A DNA stretch of 5,277 bases from Candidatus Woesearchaeota archaeon (GTDB taxonomy: Archaea > Nanobdellota > Nanobdellia > Woesearchaeales > SKIA01): NCBI GenBank assembly GCA_007116645.1, contig SKIA01000058.1, forward strand, positions 1 to 5,277, given 5' to 3'. The notes beneath the pieces were generated by a model. That model did no database searches. It saw nothing but the letters and a program-made list of their open reading frames with translations, and was not told the origin of the DNA. Of the stretch, positions 5,165-5,277 are shown in pieces; within the stretch, counting starts at the first letter, position 1; each line of letters begins with the position of its first letter. The position numbers and the translations under genes were made by a program.

Positions 5165-5277
5165 ACCGGGGACCTGTCCGTATCTTCGCTGATCGCAATT
5201 CATTCACAGCCGGAATTATGGGCCGGCTTTTGTCAATGCGACGCCCTACAGCGGACCGCTCTAGCCAGTCTGAGCTA
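5146..5277 (-). tRNA. tRNA-Tyr(GUA), intron-containing, 5' end beyond the window
   Basis: On the minus strand the sequence begins at position 8 (TA) with D-stem GCTC/GAGC and GG in the D loop. The anticodon stem is GTCCG/CGGAC with loop CTGTAG plus A after splicing, giving anticodon GTA (5249-5247). The variable region is AGGTC, and the T arm is CCCGG, TTCAAAT, CCGGG. The 3' acceptor strand TGGGGGG and discriminator A73 (5146) follow, with no encoded CCA. G72 implies C1, the C1-G72 pair that identifies archaeal and eukaryotic tRNA-Tyr. The missing 5' strand should read CCCCCCA just past the window end. The spliced loop CTGTAGA matches that of archaeal tRNA-Tyr. The 3' end overlaps the kinase-like CDS on the other strand. 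Confidence 0.95.
5182..5245 (-). other. 64-nt tRNA intron at the 37/38 position
   Basis: The intron separates G37 (5246) from A38 (5181), the canonical archaeal site cut by the tRNA splicing endonuclease. A bulge-helix-bulge can be drawn: a 3-nt bulge A36-G37-G, a weak 4-bp central helix of C32-U35 with GAAG (one G-A mismatch and one wobble), and a 3-nt bulge AUA. Cuts fall between the second and third bulge bases on both sides. Inside, TCGCA pairs with TGCGA, and AGCCGG (5228-5223) pairs with CCGGCT (5213-5208) around a 9-nt loop. Confidence 0.85.

Overview
The window looks archaeal, of moderate GC content. On the minus strand it carries a tRNA-Tyr(GUA) with an intron after position 37, no encoded CCA and an implied C1-G72 pair. 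It also has a tryptophanyl-tRNA synthetase of the archaeal/eukaryotic type. TATA-like boxes lie about 25-28 nt upstream of nearly every chosen start codon, with no Shine-Dalgarno sequence between, so most transcripts should be leaderless. A DPANN or related lineage is possible, but the sequence alone does not settle the taxon.

Layout, left to right. Bases 1-864 (+) are the 3' part of a COG0523/CobW-type GTPase (metallochaperone family); its P-loop lies before the window. Next are two tandem (+) paralogues of unknown function, A (913-1485) and B (1588-2151). They share only about one third of their residues over most of their length, but their last ~100 coding bases are about 95% identical in DNA. 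B converges on and overlaps trpS (2136-3197, -). Downstream of A is an exact 17-bp copy of part of the trpS 3' end, so the trpS tail was carried along in a duplication or conversion event.

Upstream of trpS is a 180-bp stretch with a hairpin and a doubtful 41-codon ORF. After it comes a small (-) gene (3378-3674) interrupted by one in-frame TGA, probably a nonsense-mutated pseudogene. That gene and a (+) coiled-coil protein (3726-4223) diverge from what appears to be a single shared TATA element. A (+) protein-kinase-fold protein (4274-5164) follows. Its last residues are read from the antisense of the oligo-T terminator and 3' end of the tRNA-Tyr gene, which runs off the right edge.

The genes do not form one pathway. 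Almost every gene has its own promoter. trpS and tRNA-Tyr are translation genes, the CobW protein belongs to metal homeostasis, and A, B, the coiled-coil protein and the kinase-like protein are uncharacterised. No mobile element, CRISPR array or complete defence system is visible.
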